Source of the DNA: CAG-390 sp045546615 | GTDB lineage: Bacteria; Bacillota; Clostridia; Oscillospirales; CAG-272 | Reading direction: 5' to 3' | DNA: 64,000 nucleotides | Assembly: GCA_045546615.1 (NCBI GenBank) | Contig: JAZQDD010000028.1 | Span: 9,046 to 73,045 of the forward strand | Shown: positions 1 to 7,265 of the stretch, piece after piece | How positions within the stretch are numbered: the stretch's first letter is position 1 | Layout of the letters: each line of letters begins with the position of its first letter | Program-made: the position numbers and the translations under genes | The notes under the pieces: model-generated | What the model saw: the letters and a program-made list of their open reading frames with translations, nothing else | Database searches by the model: none | What the model was told of the DNA's origin: nothing

Positions 1-461
1 AGGCAGAAATACGGCTGGGCGGAAAACTTTTCCCTGAATTTTTCCTCGGTGCTCCACAGATAGATGATATTGTCTATAAGGAGCGTAAAATTGGCGTTTA
101 TCCTGCCGCAAACGTAGCAGGTCTCTTCAAGCTCCGCAAGGCGCGCGCGTGCGGGATATCCCGTTACGAGCAGAGGCTTGTCCGCTATATCGGAACGAAG
201 CTCGGCAAGGTGGCTCTCAAGCGTGAGTGCCATGCCAAGGCGGTTCTTGCGCTCAAACATCATATTGCTGTGTGTGGCGCAAAAGCCGAGCTTGTTTGTC
301 TGTATGCGCACGTCAGGCTCCATCATGGATGCGCCGAGTATCAACTCCAGCTCGTTTTCCTCAAGCATTCGGTGAAGCGAGCATACGGGACAGCCGCAAG
401 TATGGTCGTCGCGGCTCATATCAAAATGCTCGTTTATCGGGATCGTATATATCTGATTCAT
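1..461 (-). CDS. DUF6062 family protein, 3' end outside the window
   Basis: Reading the minus strand from an ATG at 461-459 gives an open frame of 153 codons that runs off the left edge, so the C-terminus is missing. A GGAG ribosome site precedes the ATG. The protein begins MNQIYTIPINEHF and has paired cysteines: CGCPVC near residue 23, GFCATH near residue 60 and CYVC near residue 115. This N-terminus and Cys/His pattern match the clostridial DUF6062 family as I remember it. The cysteines suggest metal binding, but the function is unknown. It is divergent from the glycosylase gene and shares its promoter region. Confidence 0.75.
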   Translation of the reverse strand, partial: MNQIYTIPINEHFDMSRDDHTCGCPVCSLHRMLEENELELILGASMMEPDVRIQTNKLGFCATHSNMMFERKNRLGMALTLESHLAELRSDIADKPLLVTGYPARARLAELEETCYVCGRINANFTLLIDNIIYLWSTEEKFREKFSAQPYFC

Positions 462-473
462 TTTAACTCCGTC

Positions 474-502
474 TTGAAATCCATCGTATTTTATTGTATA
501 AT
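474..502 (+). promoter_or_regulatory. Promoter for the OGG1-like glycosylase gene
   Basis: TTGAAA at 474-479 and TATAAT at 497-502 are separated by 17 bases, a good sigma-A type promoter. It points at the gene starting at 560 and interlocks with the opposing promoter at 516-544. Confidence 0.6.
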
Positions 503-515
503 GTATACATAGTTA

Positions 516-544
516 ATTATAGCAGAAAATTTGTAACATATCAA
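516..544 (-). promoter_or_regulatory. Promoter for the DUF6062 gene
   Basis: On the minus strand TTGATA (544-539) and TATAAT (521-516) are separated by 17 bases. Transcription would run into the DUF6062 gene at 461. Confidence 0.6.
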
Positions 545-559
545 GGATAAAAAAGTAAA

Positions 560-1444
560 ATGCAGACCATTTTGGATAAAATATATTTCGACGGACATAC
601 CGTAAGGATAAACGGGGCGGATTTTTTCGACGTTTGCGCCATTTTTGAGTGCGGACAGGCGTTCCGCTTTGACAAAGTAGAGGGAAGCGCCCACGGCGCG
701 GAATACGGCGGCGTTGCAAACGGACGCTATATCTCGGTGGCGCAGGACGCTGACAGCATTACCGTATACGGCTGTGACGAGGCGGATTTTCACAATATCT
801 GGCGCGGATATTTCGCCCTTGACGAGGATATGGAAGGAATAAGGCGCGACATACTCTCCCACTCGTCAGCTCCTCGCCTTGCGCACGCCGCCGAGGTCGG
901 CAGGGGCATACGCATACTGCGGCAAGATGCGTGGGAGGCGCTTTGCTCCTTCATCATCTCGCAAAACAACAATATCCCACGCATAAAGGGGCTTATCCGC
1001 GCCCTTTGCGAGCGTCTGGGCGAGCCGATAGACACCTCGCACATGCTTGCGCACGGTGCGAGAGAGAGGGAGTACGCCTTTCCAACGCCCGAGGCTGTTT
1101 GCGCGGCGGGCGCGGACGTGCTTCGTGAGCTGAAAACGGGATTTCGCGCCATATACATATACGATGCCGCCTGCCGTGTGTGCGACGGCAGACTAAACCT
1201 TGATGACGTGCGTAACGCCCCGACCGCCAAGGCTTCCGAAATGCTGCAGGAAGTATCGGGCGTAGGCCCGAAGGTTGCCGCCTGCACGCTCCTTTTCGGT
1301 TTTGGGAAGCTCGACGCCTTCCCCGTTGACGTGTGGATACGGCGCGTTATTGAAAAATACGGCTTTGACCCCGCCGCCCTCGGCGACTTTGCGGGACTCG
1401 CCCAGCAGTATCTTTTCTACGCCGAGCGCGAGGAATCAAAATAA
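560..1444 (+). CDS. 8-oxoguanine DNA glycosylase (OGG1-type, HhH-GPD)
   Basis: Base-excision-repair enzyme that removes oxidised guanine from DNA. The 294-residue protein has an N-terminal domain with ECGQAFRF, typical of the OGG1 branch, followed by a helix-hairpin-helix-GPD domain. The hairpin reads SGVGPKVA, with the presumed Schiff-base lysine at Lys238. The catalytic aspartate is Asp257 in FPVDVW. The Lys-Asp spacing of 19 equals that of human OGG1 (Lys249/Asp268). No iron-sulfur Cys cluster follows, as expected for OGG1 rather than Nth/MutY. The ATG at 560 has only a weak ribosome site (AAGGA). Transcription ends at the hairpin at 1445-1478. Confidence 0.88.
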   Translation: MQTILDKIYFDGHTVRINGADFFDVCAIFECGQAFRFDKVEGSAHGAEYGGVANGRYISVAQDADSITVYGCDEADFHNIWRGYFALDEDMEGIRRDILSHSSAPRLAHAAEVGRGIRILRQDAWEALCSFIISQNNNIPRIKGLIRALCERLGEPIDTSHMLAHGAREREYAFPTPEAVCAAGADVLRELKTGFRAIYIYDAACRVCDGRLNLDDVRNAPTAKASEMLQEVSGVGPKVAACTLLFGFGKLDAFPVDVWIRRVIEKYGFDPAALGDFAGLAQQYLFYAEREESK

Positions 1445-1478
1445 TAAATCGGTCAAAGCTGCGGCTTTGACCGATTTA
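1445..1478. terminator. Bidirectional terminator between the glycosylase and XRE genes
   Basis: Inverted repeat with arms AATCGGTCAAAGC / GCTTTGACCGATT, loop TGCG, and A/T tracts on both sides. The stop codon of the XRE gene lies inside it. The same hairpin recurs at 2048-2077. Confidence 0.7.
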
Positions 1479-1685
1479 TTTTCTTTCCCACTCGGCAAAC
1501 AACTCGCCGATCGTCACACCCAAAAGCTCCGCTATTCTCGGAACAAGAGCGATATCGGGAAAGTTTACAGACGTCTCCCATTTTGAAACGGCTTGACACG
1601 TTACACCAAGCTTTTGTGCAAGTTCGGTTTGTGTTATCCCCTTCTCCTGCCGTAGTCGCCTTATATTTTTACCTATATCTACCAT
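1476..1685 (-). CDS. XRE-family helix-turn-helix transcriptional regulator
   Basis: A 69-residue DNA-binding protein made only of a Cro/C1-type HTH domain: NIRRLRQEKGITQTELAQ, then the recognition helix region VTCQAVSKWE, ending IAELLGVTIGELF. I prefer the start at 1685 (MVDIGKNIRR), which has GGAAGGG about seven bases upstream. An in-frame ATG at 1715 would add ten residues but has no comparable ribosome site. It is divergent from the XRE gene at 1835. Its own promoter carries a perfect palindrome between the -35 and -10 boxes, so it is probably an autorepressor. Confidence 0.82.
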   Translation of the reverse strand: MVDIGKNIRRLRQEKGITQTELAQKLGVTCQAVSKWETSVNFPDIALVPRIAELLGVTIGELFAEWERK

Positions 1686-1749
1686 CTCAATACCCTTCCA
1701 AAAAATGTTTTTCACACCAAAAAGGCATAAACTAAACTCTCACCAAACA

Positions 1750-1778
1750 ATTATACTCAAATATTGAGTAAATGTCAA
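1750..1778 (-). promoter_or_regulatory. Consensus promoter of the XRE gene
   Basis: On the minus strand TTGACA (1778-1773) and TATAAT (1755-1750) are separated by exactly 17 bases, a full consensus. The spacer contains the operator palindrome at 1754-1770, so a bound repressor would block RNA polymerase directly. Confidence 0.75.
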
Positions 1779-1795
1779 TACTCAATTTGTGAGTG
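1754..1795. promoter_or_regulatory. Paired operator sites between the two XRE genes
   Basis: TACTCAA-ATA-TTGAGTA (1754-1770) is a perfect 7-3-7 palindrome. TACTCAA-TTT-GTGAGTG (1779-1795) is a second, imperfect copy. Their centres are 25 bp apart. The first sits inside the promoter of the 1476-1685 gene. These are the expected binding sites of one or both neighbouring XRE proteins; which one binds is inference. Confidence 0.65.
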
Positions 1796-1834
1796 TGGTA
1801 AGATTTTATAAAACCGCATACCACGGAGGGCAAA

Positions 1835-2047
1835 ATGAACTACCGCACGAGGATGAGAGAACTACGGGAGGACAACGACCTTACACAGAAACAGGTCGGC
1901 GCAATAATAAACAAGTCTCAGCAGGGATACAGCCACATTGAGGATGGACGCGCCGAGCTGAAAATCGATGACCTTATAACGCTTTGCCGCTTTTATAACG
2001 TAAGCGCAGACTACTTTATCGGACTATCCAATTCCAATAAAAAATAG
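1835..2047 (+). CDS. XRE-family helix-turn-helix regulator
   Basis: A 70-residue single-domain Cro/C1-type DNA-binding protein: MRELREDNDLTQKQVGAIIN forms the first helices, QQGYSHIEDGRAEL the recognition part, and DDLITLCRFYNVSADYFIGL the C-terminal helices. A strong ribosome site, GGAGGG, precedes the ATG by four bases. It is transcribed away from the related gene at 1476-1685 and could bind the operators at 1754-1795. There is no effector domain, so its regulon cannot be read from sequence. Transcription ends at the hairpin at 2048-2077. Confidence 0.82.
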   Translation: MNYRTRMRELREDNDLTQKQVGAIINKSQQGYSHIEDGRAELKIDDLITLCRFYNVSADYFIGLSNSNKK

Positions 2048-2077
2048 AATCGGTCAAAGCCGCGGCTTTGACCGATT
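2048..2077. terminator. Terminator, near-copy of the hairpin at 1445-1478
   Basis: AATCGGTCAAAGC, loop CGCG, GCTTTGACCGATT, followed by TTATTATTC. The arms are identical to those at 1445-1478 and only the loop differs. It lies between convergent genes (XRE and MBL) and can serve both. Confidence 0.65.
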
Positions 2078-2104
2078 TATTATTCTTTTGCGAAGCAAAA
2101 TATT

Positions 2105-3694
2105 TTACGTCTCTGCCTCTTCGACTATCTCGTCACCCTCGGCAAATGGGAGCTTTATGGTCTTTGTCGGGTCTGCGCACAGATGCGTATGCACCCTCAT
2201 TTCGTAATGCAAGCGAGTGTCGACGAAATAAAGCTCGTGCATACTGCCCGATGCCATTACCTTGTAGTGGCTCTTCGACGTGGGCCAGAAGCATACCGTG
2301 GGGTCTATCCTATCGTAAACGCCCGTGGTACAGCCGTCAAAGCCGTGGTGCGAGACCTGTACGATATCGCTCTTGAGTGCCTTTGTATACCTTTCGCAAA
2401 TCACCTTCGAGGCGGCGTAGCGCGCGTCACCGAGGAACATCACCGTCTGCCCCGCGATTCCAAGTCTGACAACGGCGGACGTGTCGTTGTAGTAGTGAAC
2501 TATCTCGGGGAAATGGTCGTCCTGCGTATAGAAAACGTCAACTGGAACGTTTCTTATATAAAACTTCATACCCGTGTGAATAATATACTTCTTCATATCG
2601 GGGAACAGCTCAAGCACTTCGTTGAAATGAACGTGGGGAAGCGGCGGATCGTATGCGTTGTAAACGCACGCACGAGAGGCGTTGTTGTAATACATTGCCT
2701 CAAGGTCTATCTCGTCGGCGTGCTCACGGCAAAATCTGACGAAATTCGCCGTATGGTCCCAGTGCATGTGCGTGAGTATCCACGCGGCAATGCGTATTCT
2801 GCCGCCTTCCTCGCGCGTGTGACGCTTCATTATGCGGTAGAATTTCTCACAGTCATTCGCCTTGTCACCGCCGCCGTCGACAACGATGAACGAGCCGTCC
2901 TCAAGAGTGAGGAAATATCCGCTTCCGAAGTTTCCTTCCTTATACGCCATACCGAGCTGAGTCATATAGCAATCGCTCTTTTTCTCGGTGGGTATCGGCT
3001 CAAGCGAGGGGAGCATATATCCGCCGTCGCGGCACGTAACTACGCGGATAGCGCACTCAACGGGAATAAAGTAGGTATGTATCTTACCTGCCTTCGAGGT
3101 ATAGGTGGCAAAAAGATTGCCCTCAATGTCATTTTCATCGTAGAGAACGAAGCCCTCGCTCTCCAGCTTCTCCCTGTACGCTATAAAATCGTCAAGCGTC
3201 GCGTCGGGATAATATGCAAGCAGATGTCCCCAGTTCTGGTCGTTCGTTCCGCCTATTTTAAGCGCGGGCTCGGGGAAATCCGCGTACCATTCGTCCGCGG
3301 CAAAAACGCATCTTTCGGGGGCATCCTCACCCTCTGTGATAAGGCGGATAAACTCGGTAACAGCGCGGTCGGTGGTGGTATCGTTCCAGCCCGTAACTAC
3401 GAGCCTTTTGCCTATGAGCGCAAAGCCGTACTCGTTGTAAGCAAGGCTTTCAAGGAACTCGGCGCTTTCTGCCTCGTTAGTTTTACCGACGAGGACAAGC
3501 TCTTCCTTTCCGCAAATATCAACGGTGATGGGAACGTCCGCCTCGCGCTCTGCCATGGCGGCAACTATTTTTTGAGCGCAAAGCACCTCAAAATCCACCC
3601 TGTCCTTTCCGCCGCCAACTTCCTTGGCAATGTCGTCAAGTCCGTACTTGTACGCAACGGAATAGCCGTTTTTTATGATCTCAAAAATATTCAT
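2105..3694 (-). CDS. MBL-fold metallo-hydrolase with a large N-terminal extension
   Basis: A 529-residue protein whose C-terminal half is a metallo-beta-lactamase fold. The metal motif is THMHWDH at residues 308-314, preceded by the GYFLTLEDGSFIVVDGGG strand-loop typical of the fold. A GDARYAAS segment and a late SHHGFDG histidine supply further ligands. The first 250 residues have no motif I recognise. There is no signal peptide and there are no membrane segments, so it is cytoplasmic. The architecture recalls ComEC/Rec2-type hydrolase domains without the membrane part; the substrate is unknown. It starts one base after the RNHCP gene stop, with GGGGAG upstream, so the two are co-transcribed. 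Confidence 0.75.
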   Translation of the reverse strand: MNIFEIIKNGYSVAYKYGLDDIAKEVGGGKDRVDFEVLCAQKIVAAMAEREADVPITVDICGKEELVLVGKTNEAESAEFLESLAYNEYGFALIGKRLVVTGWNDTTTDRAVTEFIRLITEGEDAPERCVFAADEWYADFPEPALKIGGTNDQNWGHLLAYYPDATLDDFIAYREKLESEGFVLYDENDIEGNLFATYTSKAGKIHTYFIPVECAIRVVTCRDGGYMLPSLEPIPTEKKSDCYMTQLGMAYKEGNFGSGYFLTLEDGSFIVVDGGGDKANDCEKFYRIMKRHTREEGGRIRIAAWILTHMHWDHTANFVRFCREHADEIDLEAMYYNNASRACVYNAYDPPLPHVHFNEVLELFPDMKKYIIHTGMKFYIRNVPVDVFYTQDDHFPEIVHYYNDTSAVVRLGIAGQTVMFLGDARYAASKVICERYTKALKSDIVQVSHHGFDGCTTGVYDRIDPTVCFWPTSKSHYKVMASGSMHELYFVDTRLHYEMRVHTHLCADPTKTIKLPFAEGDEIVEEAET

Positions 3695-3695
3695 T

Positions 3696-4034
3696 TTACT
3701 CCCCTTTCCCTGCGGTAAGCTTTATTATAAGGTCGATATCGTCGGGCTGTACCTTTGCCTCGTGGGCGGCACGGCAACGGCGTATCTCGCCGCATTTTTG
3801 GCATTTATGGATGATAACGTAGCCCTTTTTGGCATCAGGCTCGGTACGGATAGGCTCAAGCGCACCGCCGCAATCGCAAAGGCGGTCACCCGGATTTATA
3901 TCGATATGCACCGACCACAGGCAAAACGGGCAATGATTTCTTGACGTATATCCAAGCGGTTCTACACTGCGCCCGCAATGCGCACAAACGAATCCGCTGT
4001 CGTTTTTTGAAAATCTTTTTGCATCAAGTCCCAT
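3696..4034 (-). CDS. RNHCP-domain zinc-ribbon protein
   Basis: A 112-residue protein with the signature Arg-Asn-His-Cys-Pro in SRNHCPFC (around residue 31) and three Cys pairs: CAHC near residue 18, CPFC near 36 and CQKC near 80. Together they suggest one or two zinc ribbons. The RNHCP family has no established biochemical role that I know of. It is the first gene of a two-gene unit with the MBL hydrolase, with an ATG at 4034 preceded by CGGAG. It is divergent from the U32 gene. Confidence 0.8.
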   Translation of the reverse strand: MGLDAKRFSKNDSGFVCAHCGRSVEPLGYTSRNHCPFCLWSVHIDINPGDRLCDCGGALEPIRTEPDAKKGYVIIHKCQKCGEIRRCRAAHEAKVQPDDIDLIIKLTAGKGE

Positions 4035-4061
4035 TTTTACTCCGAAATTTCAAAAAAACTC

Positions 4062-4090
4062 TTTAAGTTTTAAGTATTTTGTAGTATAAT
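4062..4090 (+). promoter_or_regulatory. Promoter for the U32 gene
   Basis: TTTAAG (4062-4067) and TATAAT (4085-4090) with a 17-base spacer, upstream of the gene at 4161. Confidence 0.5.
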
Positions 4091-4160
4091 GATTGTGTAT
4101 ATGTAATTATAACACCAAAAACGCCCAAAGGCAATAGTTTTTTGAAAGGGGGAGATAAAA

Positions 4161-5933
4161 ATTAACGAAAAAAGATTGCCCGAGCTTTTAGCTCCCGCAG
4201 GCTCTCCCGCCGCGCTCACCGCCGCGCTGAAAGCGGGCGCTGACGCAGTTTATCTCGGCGCAGGCTCGTTCAACGCGCGTATCAACGCAAAAAACTTTAC
4301 CCTTGAAAACCTACCCCACGCCGTAGCGGAGGCGCACGAGGCCGGCGCGAAGCTCTATCTGACGCTCAACACCCTCGTTTACGACCGCGAGATGCGCGAT
4401 TGGCTCGCCACGGCAGAGGCGGCGTACCTTGCGGGAGTGGATGCCCTTATCGTTGCGGACCTCGGCGGAGCTATGGCTCTGCGGCGCACCTTTCCCGATA
4501 TGCCGCTTCACGCCAGCACGCAGATGTCGGGGCATAACGTCGACGCCGCGCGCCGTCTTGCCGCTCTCGGATTTGAGAGAATGGTGCTTGCACGCGAGCT
4601 TTCCGCAGACAATATAGCCGAATTTTGCAAAAACTCCCCCATAGAGGCAGAGGTGTTCGTCCACGGTGCGCTGTGCGTTTGCCACTCGGGACAATGCCTG
4701 TTTTCCTCAATTGTCGGCGGACGTTCGGGAAACCGAGGCGAATGCGCCCAACCCTGCCGTCTGCCGTACACCACGGCGCAGGGCAAGGGATATCCGTTGA
4801 GCCTTAAAGACCTATCGCTTGCCGAGCACCTGCCGCGCCTTATCGACGCGGGCGTTGCCTCGCTGAAGATAGAGGGAAGAATGAACGCGCCCGAATACGT
4901 TGCGGCGGTGACGGCAGTATGGCGAAATCTGCTTGACGAGCGACGCGCCGCCACGGAGCGCGAGATGCGCTATCTCGCAAACGTTTTTTCACGCTCGGGC
5001 TTTACCGACGGCTATTATACCGAAAACATTTCACGGCGGATGCTCGGAGTGAGGACCGAGTCCGACAAGGCGAGAAGCTCCGCATCCGATATAAAAATCA
5101 AAAAAACCGAACGGCGCACCGCACTGCCCACGCGCACGGACGGCGGCTCACGCGCCGCCGCATACGAAAAGCATGCACCCGAAGGAAAACGTAAGCTTAT
5201 AAGGACCGCATATTTTTCCTCCCCCCGACAGTACACGTCGGCGGCACGGGACTTTTTCGACCTTGCCTTTATACCCGCCGAGCAATACGCCGCCGCGGTG
5301 AGCGCGGGGATACGCTTTGACGGCGTAGCCCTGCCGCCCGTTATCCCCGACAGCGAAAAAAGCGAGGTGGCGGTACTTCTTGATTCCGCAAAGCGCACAG
5401 GCGCACGCCACGCCCTTGTCGGCAATGTCGGTCATATTGACCTATGCCTTGAGGCAGGTCTTATCCCGCACGGCGACTTCCGCCTTAACGTATGCAACGC
5501 GGAGACTGCCGCGGCGCTTGAGGCTCTCGGCTTTTCCGATTTCATCCTCTCCCCCGAGCTTACCCTGCCGAGGATACGCGACATCGGCGGAGACAGCCGA
5601 GCCGTAGTATACGGCAGACTGCCGCTGATGATAACCGAAAAATGCGTGGGTAAGGAGTGCGGCACTTGCCGTGACTGCGAAAACGGCAAAGCGTGCCTTA
5701 CCGACAGAGTGGGCAAAAAATTCCCCGTACTGCGCGTTTTCCGCCACCGTTCGATGATAGTAAATTCCCTGCCGACATATATGGGCGACTGCCCCGCGGA
5801 GCTTCGCTCCGCAGGCATCGCGGGCGAGCACTATATCTTCACCGTTGAATCTCCGCGTGAGGTCGACCGCATAATAGACGCGCGCCTGAGAAACGCCCCC
5901 ATCGGAGCTTGCCGGCGAATACCAAAAAAATAA
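4161..5933 (+). CDS. U32 family protein (peptidase U32 / RNA-hydroxylation type), long form
   Basis: The protein starts LPELLAPAGSPAALTAALKAG, the first strand and helix of the U32 barrel. The family core follows near residue 165: HGALCVCHSGQC then GNRGECAQPCR. Those cysteines correspond to the iron-sulfur ligands of RlhA/TrhP-type enzymes, which hydroxylate 23S rRNA or tRNA with prephenate. A C-terminal extension has more cysteines (CVGKECGTCRDC). Roughly 590 residues make this the long form. The start is uncertain: AAAGGGGGAG lies six bases before an ATT at 4161, whereas the first standard start, TTG at 4176, is 21 bases away. I therefore annotate ATT. A second U32 gene is at 30874-32154. 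Confidence 0.85.
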   Translation: MNEKRLPELLAPAGSPAALTAALKAGADAVYLGAGSFNARINAKNFTLENLPHAVAEAHEAGAKLYLTLNTLVYDREMRDWLATAEAAYLAGVDALIVADLGGAMALRRTFPDMPLHASTQMSGHNVDAARRLAALGFERMVLARELSADNIAEFCKNSPIEAEVFVHGALCVCHSGQCLFSSIVGGRSGNRGECAQPCRLPYTTAQGKGYPLSLKDLSLAEHLPRLIDAGVASLKIEGRMNAPEYVAAVTAVWRNLLDERRAATEREMRYLANVFSRSGFTDGYYTENISRRMLGVRTESDKARSSASDIKIKKTERRTALPTRTDGGSRAAAYEKHAPEGKRKLIRTAYFSSPRQYTSAARDFFDLAFIPAEQYAAAVSAGIRFDGVALPPVIPDSEKSEVAVLLDSAKRTGARHALVGNVGHIDLCLEAGLIPHGDFRLNVCNAETAAALEALGFSDFILSPELTLPRIRDIGGDSRAVVYGRLPLMITEKCVGKECGTCRDCENGKACLTDRVGKKFPVLRVFRHRSMIVNSLPTYMGDCPAELRSAGIAGEHYIFTVESPREVDRIIDARLRNAPIGACRRIPKK

Positions 5934-5946
5934 TAAGGAACTGAAA

Positions 5947-7047
5947 ATGAAAACTCTGAAAAAATTCACAGACGCGATTGCGATATGCCTTGCCGTCCTC
6001 GCGTTGATATACGTTATGACGAACTATCTCTCATTCGACTTTACCAAGTACGATGAAAAATACAGCGAAGACGCCATTCTCGAACGAGAAGAGGAAGAAG
6101 CTGATATGCCCGAGGAGCAACGGGAGGAAGTGCTCTCAAAAACCGAATACTTCTTACGCCAATCTCCCGAAAGCAAGGATTACTTTATCCTTGCCGTCCT
6201 GCTCTTGGTCTCGGGCGGTCTCGGATTTCTCCTGCACCGTTTCAGCGGAGTGTCCTTGGTGCTGTCGACACTGCCGATATGCTACGCCATGATGCTGTTT
6301 GACGCGGACAAGCTGATAAAATACCCCCTGACCGTCATAACCCTCTCGCTCTCGCATTGCGTGGGTGCAATAGTCTTTGCCGCCGCAAAAAGCAGGCAGG
6401 AGCCAACGCTTGCATGCCCTGCGGGCGGTATTGCGTGCGGCATTCTCGCCGCTATCGGCGGAATGTACACCGTTCATTTGCAAAATATCGTAAGCTCCAC
6501 GGCGGGATACGTTCATTTTCTTGACGAAAACGCCATTACCATCCCGCAAAATATGCGCCCGATAAAGCACATCGTTGAGTCCGTATACTTCCGCGCCACA
6601 CGCGGTGACTGGAAAATGGCAAGCGATATGATATCGAATTTCCGCGATGATATTTCCGACAACACGGCGGTGCGCCTCGTCTACGACACGGTAAACACCA
6701 CGCAAAGCGCAGACTATAAGCGCCTTGTGCTTGTAATATTCGCCGCCGCAGTCCTCTCCCTCGCCTTTGTTATCCTGCGCAAGCGCGGCGCGGCGGCGGC
6801 TGTCGCGGCAATTCCCGCCGTATACGTTTTCATACTTCTCCTGCTCGGAAGAATAACCACACTCATACTGCCGATAGCGCTCCTTTGCCTCATCATGGCA
6901 ACAGCCGTCGGCGCGTACCGCGATGCCGAGGACGAAACTCCCGTTCCCGAGCTTGAACAAGAGGAATACGAAGCCTATATCGCGGAACAAACAGACGATG
7001 ATCCCCCCGCGTTTGAGCCGCAGAAGGACGAGATATTTTATAACTGA
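5947..7047 (+). CDS. Polytopic membrane protein of unknown function
   Basis: The family is not recognised. The 366-residue protein has about eight hydrophobic segments: near residues 13-29, 78-96, 102-118, 127-147, 156-178, 259-277 and two in 282-323. The loop between the first and second is very acidic (EREEEEADMPEEQREE), as is the cytoplasmic-looking tail (EQEEYEAYIAEQTDDD). A soluble loop of roughly 80 residues separates segments five and six. It begins 13 bases after the U32 stop and is probably in the same transcript, ending at the 7115-7143 hairpin. Nothing in it points to a specific substrate. Confidence 0.6.
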   Translation: MKTLKKFTDAIAICLAVLALIYVMTNYLSFDFTKYDEKYSEDAILEREEEEADMPEEQREEVLSKTEYFLRQSPESKDYFILAVLLLVSGGLGFLLHRFSGVSLVLSTLPICYAMMLFDADKLIKYPLTVITLSLSHCVGAIVFAAAKSRQEPTLACPAGGIACGILAAIGGMYTVHLQNIVSSTAGYVHFLDENAITIPQNMRPIKHIVESVYFRATRGDWKMASDMISNFRDDISDNTAVRLVYDTVNTTQSADYKRLVLVIFAAAVLSLAFVILRKRGAAAAVAAIPAVYVFILLLLGRITTLILPIALLCLIMATAVGAYRDAEDETPVPELEQEEYEAYIAEQTDDDPPAFEPQKDEIFYN

Positions 7048-7114
7048 ACCTTCTTATTTATTGCACGGCGGCGTATAATTCCGCATTTTTCCGATTTATC
7101 CTCAAACTTTTTTG

Positions 7115-7143
7115 AATGTCCGCCAAAAAGGCGGACATTTTTC
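7115..7143 (+). terminator. Terminator after the membrane-protein gene
   Basis: AATGTCCGCC, loop AAAAA, GGCGGACATT, followed by a T run. The rest of the 7048-7265 gap holds the PFOR promoter and leader. Confidence 0.75.
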
Positions 7144-7154
7144 ATCAAAATCTC

Positions 7155-7183
7155 TTTACTTTTGCCGCAAAAAGTGTTATTAT
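7155..7183 (+). promoter_or_regulatory. Promoter for pyruvate:ferredoxin oxidoreductase
   Basis: TTTACT (7155-7160) and TATTAT (7178-7183) with a 17-base spacer. The predicted leader is about 75 bases and ends in the ribosome site ACGGAGGAA before the ATG at 7266. Confidence 0.55.
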
Positions 7184-7265
7184 ATAGAGTGGTGTGAAGA
7201 AAATCTTCATATCTTATAAAAGTAGGTTTTAAAAAAACAAAATATAAAACGGAGGAACAAAAAAC

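Noticed and set aside
2183..3718. 511-codon plus-strand ORF opposite the MBL gene
   Set aside because: The minus-strand frame has the full MBL metal motif and a ribosome site; the plus frame has neither.
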